Of a stretch of DNA of 64,000 nucleotides, positions 59,063 to 64,000 are shown piece after piece; the first letter of the stretch is position 1, and each line of letters starts with the position of its first letter. This stretch comes from Vandiemenella viatica (lineage: Eukaryota > Arthropoda > Insecta > Orthoptera > Morabidae): assembly GCA_031002005.1 (NCBI GenBank), contig JARYHS010009186.1, positions 103,945,992-104,009,991 of the forward strand, written 5' to 3'. Made by a program: the position numbers and the translations under genes. Under the pieces are notes generated by a model. It was not told where the DNA came from, did no database searches, and worked only from the letters and a program-made list of their open reading frames with translations.

Positions 59063-59217
59063 CGGCCATGGCCTTTTGAAGGAAGCATCTTGGAATTCTC
59101 CTAGTGTGATCTGGGAAAACTATGAAAAACCCAAATTTGGATTCCCGGACGGGAATACGAACCCGTGTCCTTCCGAATGCGAAGCCAGAGCATTACCGCT
59201 CACCTACCACGCTCTGT
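59063..59217 (-). mobile_element. SINE copy (family B), minus strand
   Basis: On the minus strand the copy starts CAGAGCGTGGTAGGTGAGCG at about 59217 and has the B-box-like GGTTCGTATTCC. It continues with AAATTTGGGTTTTTCATAG and CCAAGATGCTTCCTTCAAAA and ends near GGCCATGGCC. The 3' tail is missing. Confidence 0.85.
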
Positions 59218-59219
59218 TA

Positions 59220-59660
59220 TGACTATTGAAATAATTCTGACATATATCATTGAATGGCGCAGATGGCTAGCGAATATGTCGAGAATACATGACTAGGACT
59301 GATTTTCTAGTTCTAGAAAATGTAATAAATCAAACAATCCACAAAATGTGAATAATACACTGAAGTTAAATGATTAAAAATCGGTAAACTGACCAAAAAC
59401 TACATTTATTTTCCACTTCTTCTTTACATAAAACTGCTAAACGATGCAATATAATATCAGTCTCTAGCATTTGTCTGAGTGCCCTGCAGGGATAACTGTA
59501 TTGCAGATAACAATAAAATGCGATAAAGCGAAGTTATGCTTTTAACAAACGAATATGTGTATGTAGAATAGCTTTTATTAGTAATGGTATTTAAGTGCAA
59601 AAAAGTAAAGAAAAAATAAACTGGAATTATTTAAAATGCTGTATTTAATCTAATAAATTG
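59220..59660. other. No feature recognised
   Basis: AT-rich gap before the palindromic element. Confidence 0.4.
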
Positions 59661-60011
59661 CAAGGAAAGGGAAAATGACTCATCACTCACTAATGTTGAA
59701 GGCAGCGACGGGAGAAGAACATATATCACAAACACAGAAATATACACAATATTTTGGTCTTAAACCTTCTTCATGTTAAAGAGAATGAATCATGTGGTTT
59801 GGGATTTGAGCACATGCCGAAGTTTGTTAAATGACTGAGTGATGTAACAAACTTCGACATGTGCACCTCACGAACCACGAGATTCATTCTCTTTAACATG
59901 AAGATTGTTTAAGACCGAAATATTGTGTATATTTTTGTGTTCGTGGTATATGTTCTTCTCCCGTCACTGCCTTTAACTTTGGTGAGTGATGAGTCATTTT
60001 CCCTTTCCTTG
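59661..60011. mobile_element. Near-perfect 351-bp palindromic foldback element
   Basis: The left arm (59661-59829) starts CAAGGAAAGGGAAAATGACT and the right arm (59843-60011) is its inverse, ending CCCTTTCCTTG. Shared blocks include GACGGGAGAAGAACATAT, TGTTAAAGAGAATGAATC and AAGTTTGTTA. Only about 13 bp at the centre is unpaired. No coding capacity. Neither a TA nor an 8-bp duplication is evident, so the superfamily is open. Confidence 0.85.
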
Positions 60012-61175
60012 TTATTTATATTGCCCAAAGCCGTTTCCTTTCTCCTTTGTTTAATTATTGTTGCCTAGCGGCCATCTTATGTATTTATACTACTAACTCA
60101 TGAAATATTGTAAGAAATATAAACTTACTTGAAATGCCTGAAGAAGCGAAATTAATTAAGAATCTTACAGAAGGATGTGGATAGATTAGAAACTACTGAA
60201 AGCTTTCTGGGTGATTATTGATTTTAATTAAAAGTCACTTATTGAACACAAACAATTAATAATTAAATAAAAGGTTACTTGAGCCGCGGTCGCCAGGTTT
60301 AGGTACTGTTCTTCGTCGGGATTATTAAATGAGAGAGTGAACATCTACCAACAAACTTTATTCTAGTTCATTAACCTCTGCCTCCTCACCGACGGAAAGT
60401 ACCACCACCAAACAATATATCAACAAGGAATCGGACTTCTTCTTCGAAAACCAGAGATTCGTGGGATAAGAGAGGTTGACTTACAAAATAGACTCCCACA
60501 TTCACTATCGTCCTCTTAATGCTCTACAGTCACTTGAAAACACAGTATTCCATTTAACACAGTGCGTTCCACATATTACAAGTCTCCATCATCCACTTTA
60601 CCGAAGTTTTTACAATTTCTACTATTAGACCGAAAAATGTTCCCGTGTCAGACCTTCACCTGACGGAGGTCAAAGACTCACTCCTATACAAAGACACAGA
60701 TATTACTGTATGTCTCAGACGTATGTTATGTTACACTACCCACTCTGAATTCTTGACAGAGATTAAACATGAAGGGAACAGTGGCAGTTCAAAACATTTT
60801 TCTTAAAGTATTTGAAGTGGTTAATTTGGAATGTCGGTTAATGCGAACATCAGGAGATGGTAGGAGGAGTGACATTTGTTTGAAGTTTGACTGGTTGAAA
60901 AAGTAACATTTTTTCATTATAATAGTAACAATGAATACTGCCTCTGTAGCATGACGAGTCGGTGATAAAACTAACCAGACGACTGACAGATTTCAGCAGT
61001 AGGATACATTCATAGTTGCCAAGATCTTTTATAATTTAGGAGCTTAACTGTAGCCCCCCAGAAATGCTTTATGATAACATTATTTTCTGTTAACAAATTT
61101 ACCTTCAGCTATTTAAAATGATCGGTATGTAAACATATCCTTCGCTTTTGTGATACTGAAATATATTTCGTGTTT
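60012..61175. other. No feature recognised
   Basis: AT-rich sequence, no gene or repeat identified. Confidence 0.4.
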
Positions 61176-61179
61176 TCCT

Positions 61180-61620
61180 GGTTACCTATCGTGCAGAACA
61201 GGTGCAGTAGCTTCTACAGACCTTGCGGCGTGATACAACTCAACCCCTCCCCTCTTAACAAGGGGCGGTACAAGTCCGTAACTTGGGAGCCGCACTCCAT
61301 AGATCATGTTTATTTCAGGAAGCCTTCTCGTAATTAATGTCGCCACCGCCAACCTAATTTCCAGCGAGACAAACTTTGAATAAACAAGCAACCGTTCGAG
61401 GTGGCGCCCTGCCCCCTGCCCCCTCCCCCTCCCCTCACCTCACCCCCTGCAAAGTGGGCACGCGTCACGACATTGCGGGGAAACTTGCTGCTAATATCTT
61501 GGTAAACATCACGATGGTAATTACTTCCATTTCGTTTTGAATTAATAATTATTTAGAGAGCCGCATGTTAAATGCGGTCAATAAACAGCAATTCACTTAA
61601 AATTCACTTATTTATACTTA
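61180..61620. other. GC-rich island with C-run and homeodomain-type words
   Basis: Includes CCCTGCCCCCTGCCCCCTCC near 61409-61429, GAGGTGGCGCCC, and an AT-rich flank with CTCGTAATTAATGTCGCC, GATGGTAATTACTTCC, GAATTAATAATTATTT and GGTCAATAAACAG. CCGCAT-GTTAA-ATGCGG at 61561-61577 is a perfect 6-bp stem with 5-nt loop. No protein frame is supported. The clustering of TAATTA words next to CpG-rich sequence fits an enhancer or promoter. Confidence 0.45.
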
Positions 61621-63865
61621 TTACAATTGAGTTCTATCGATAAATACGAATTCTTTATCTCTGAAATGGTGAGATCTATTTACTAAGGAAGGGGAGGTAA
61701 ATACGTAGCTTTTGAAGGGCTTAATCATCAGAAACGTGCTGTGTCTCTGCTCTTCAATATTCTCGATCTCATTCATTTTGATTATTCAGGGACTGTGATA
61801 GAAAACTGATAAGCTTCACGTTATTAATATTTATTGATGTTCAGTCCTGTCACGGAAGCCGTGATAAGCTTTTCATTGTAAGAAATAACAACTCCAAAGG
61901 ATTAATTTCCATTTATGTTTTCTTCCCGTACGCTCTATAGGCATCGACTCCATCCAAAGATACTAATTACAAACATATACAAATGATCCAGTGATTAAAT
62001 TCACACTCTTCTGAAATCGACTGACTAACAACTCTCTCTGTTCGCCATCTCTGTGCGCTAAAATAAACACTTTAGATACGTCCGACCGGCGTTTCTCGAA
62101 TTCAAACAATACTTTAACAATTAAATCCATACAAAAACAATCAGAATTAATACAAAATAATTCAAAATCATCATGAAACACACATAAATGGAAATTAAAG
62201 ATATTTACAGGTATTTACACTCGATGGTATCTACATAAATCAGTACAGACCACTCAGAATTGTCCCCTAAACATCGTGTTTCACATCAATACTTACAATT
62301 ACAAACTTTTAATTAATGTTTCATACGTAATACTATCCTTGAATATATTACGTAGTATTTGCATAGTTTTTTTCCATAAAACAATGTTCATACACACAAA
62401 TTCACAACTAATTACACGGAAACCACACAAAACCACAATTAATAAATTCCCAGCCTGCCTCACATAATTCCCAAAATAAAATTTCATTAAAGGTCTGGAT
62501 CTGCGGTCCACTACAAAATATTAGTTCAGTAACTAGAAAGGAAGAAAATTCTTCTCTATATATTTTCCTAAGCAAGACCAATTTAATACAGAATCATGAA
62601 ATAGTCTTGACAATATTCTGTATATCAGAGAGTATAAATTGGACTGATACTCAAAGAGTAATACAAAATGTACTGGTCTGCAGAATCGTATTATACATCA
62701 TCAACTTTAAATGTGATTTATTATAAACATCCATTAATTTATTCCAAATAACATGAACCATTTCTTGAGACATCTGCAATTTATTACTGAAAACATCTTA
62801 TTATGGACACTGCAATCTGGCCGCAAGAAGAAGATTGGCTCAATCAATAAGAATGGTATGTTTCAATAGCTTTGATATTCAAAAACAACTTTCACTGCAT
62901 TGTTCTTAATCAATTTTTAAATTAATGCTGCTCCGTACTCGTTTCTCGTGTTTCTGAAACGATGAAGAGAAGTATTTGTGTAGCTGTGTACAAGATGTGA
63001 AAATTCTGTAGCAAACATAACACAAGCTAGTTCCAGTTCTGTTGATGTGCAATTTTGCGAATAATTTTTAATAACTCTCTGTACTGAAAGAACGATTTCT
63101 GATCATTATGCACGCTAAGACACTGAGAAAAATTTCAGCACTTTCCAAACTTACTTCAGTTTCGCTATATCCGTAAGTTACGTGCAAGTTCAAACGCGGA
63201 TGCACCATATGTTCCAAAATATATATTATTTTTTTATAAAATTATTATATCATTTCCAATTCTGAAATGATATTGGGATAGCCCGCAATCCACGATTTTT
63301 TTCACGATTTTGAAGCTCCAAATCGAAGCGACTGTCAAATCCCATCGCCCCTCGGATACGACTAATTGGTGTGCCAATCACCGCAGAATCTCTCCGATAA
63401 TATACCTAGTGCCACTCAATATAGAATATATTGCGTTCATGTAGACTTTGATAAAATAAGTCAAGAAAAAAATATAAAATACGCTACATGTGGTGAAAAG
63501 CATCAACAAAAATTATAGATATTAGTGTAATTTAATAGCATGTGCCATGAGGAATCCAGAAATGTTCCGTTCTACACATCGGAAACAACTGGGGGGGGGG
63601 GAGGGTTTTCGAACGAACGTGCACTGTTGACTAACCGAATATAAATGTATCAACGTTTGGAGGATGCTCTTGCGATGAATCACTTGCGGCTACACAATGA
63701 GTGGGTACGAAAGCGAGGAAGATTTGGAGTAGGTGAAGAAGACTTCCAAGCTAATTGTTACTTAGACATGGCTTTCGTCAACACGTTTAGAACAGGCTTT
63801 GTGTTTAGACATAAAACCCACAACGTCATTTTTTTTTCTAAGGGCTTAATGCCTAGTTGATATCG
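61621..63865. other. No feature recognised
   Basis: AT-rich sequence. CTTCAATATTCTCGA near 61751 is shared with the flank of the foldback at 20.3 kb. A G-run lies at 63591-63601. Confidence 0.4.
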
Positions 63866-63867
63866 GC

Positions 63868-64000
63868 ACTGATCGTGGTGGGTGAACAGTAATGCTCTGG
63901 CCTCTCGCATGTGGGAAGACACGAATTCGAATCCTTATCCGGCCATCCAAATTTGGGTTTCCATTTTTTACCGAAATCTCTTGAGACAAATTCAAAAAGG
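63868..64000 (+). mobile_element. SINE copy (family B), cut by the window end
   Basis: CTGATCGTGGTGGGTGAACA (A box region), a diverged B box AATTCGAATCC and CCAAATTTGGGTTTCCATTT place it in the family. It continues beyond the window. Confidence 0.8.

Noticed and set aside
1..64000. CRISPR array, rRNA, operon or prokaryotic features
   Set aside because: No regularly spaced repeats, no rRNA sequence and no clustered long frames; the repeat content is eukaryotic.

Overview
The window looks like gene-poor, repeat-dominated nuclear DNA from an arthropod, most likely an insect with a large genome. An orthopteroid would fit, but the sequence alone does not fix the species. The base composition is AT-rich. 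No open frame reads as a convincing host protein. Nearly every recognisable protein fragment is a broken reverse transcriptase, endonuclease, gag-like protein or DDE transposase. There is no rRNA, no convincing functional tRNA gene, no CRISPR array and nothing operon-like.

Layout. 1-7 kb: a foldback MITE (399-815), a tRNA-derived SINE, a LINE 3' end, a 900-bp hAT-type element with a perfect 8-bp target-site duplication (3259-4158), and a second LINE of the same family interrupted by a SINE (4873-6280). 7-13 kb: a TA-flanked MITE, a LINE reverse transcriptase on the minus strand, an RNase H remnant and the 3' half of a Penelope-like element (11484-12559). 13-24 kb: mostly unrecognised AT-rich DNA with SINEs, two Tc1/mariner transposase tails and a foldback at 20081-20305. 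24-29 kb: two sibling non-autonomous hAT elements (24274-25163 and 28402-29255), a LINE 3' end with a 52-nt homopolymer, and a third hAT-like element. 30-36 kb: a LINE tail, two neighbouring copies of a repeat that share a 5' sequence, and a 2.2-kb TA-flanked mariner-like element with about 190-bp terminal repeats and an internal tandem duplication (33710-35907). 38-47 kb: a Jockey-like ORF1 with three zinc knuckles, a DUF4817-type deletion derivative, a palindromic MITE and a full-length but dead Tc1 element. 50-52.4 kb: an L1/Tx1-like LINE that has lost its catalytic RT centre. 54-64 kb: more SINE copies and a near-perfect 351-bp palindrome.

How the parts relate. The SINEs carry A and B boxes for RNA polymerase III and depend on a LINE for movement. 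The MITEs and short hAT/mariner derivatives have ends that an autonomous transposase would need to recognise, but no intact transposase is present here. The two LINE RTs that still cover the catalytic box both read FADG instead of FADD. The Penelope fragment keeps YVDD but lacks its N-terminal half.

The least explained feature is a set of GC-rich islands in the AT-rich background: about 6740-7060, 21600-22340, 26830-26980, 35930-36310, 42270-42700, 58600-58880 and 61180-61620. Several contain TTTATGR or TAAT-like homeodomain-type words and none carries a convincing protein. They could be conserved regulatory elements of a distant gene; that is inference and needs a cross-species alignment. 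I did not find a demonstrably new biological system.
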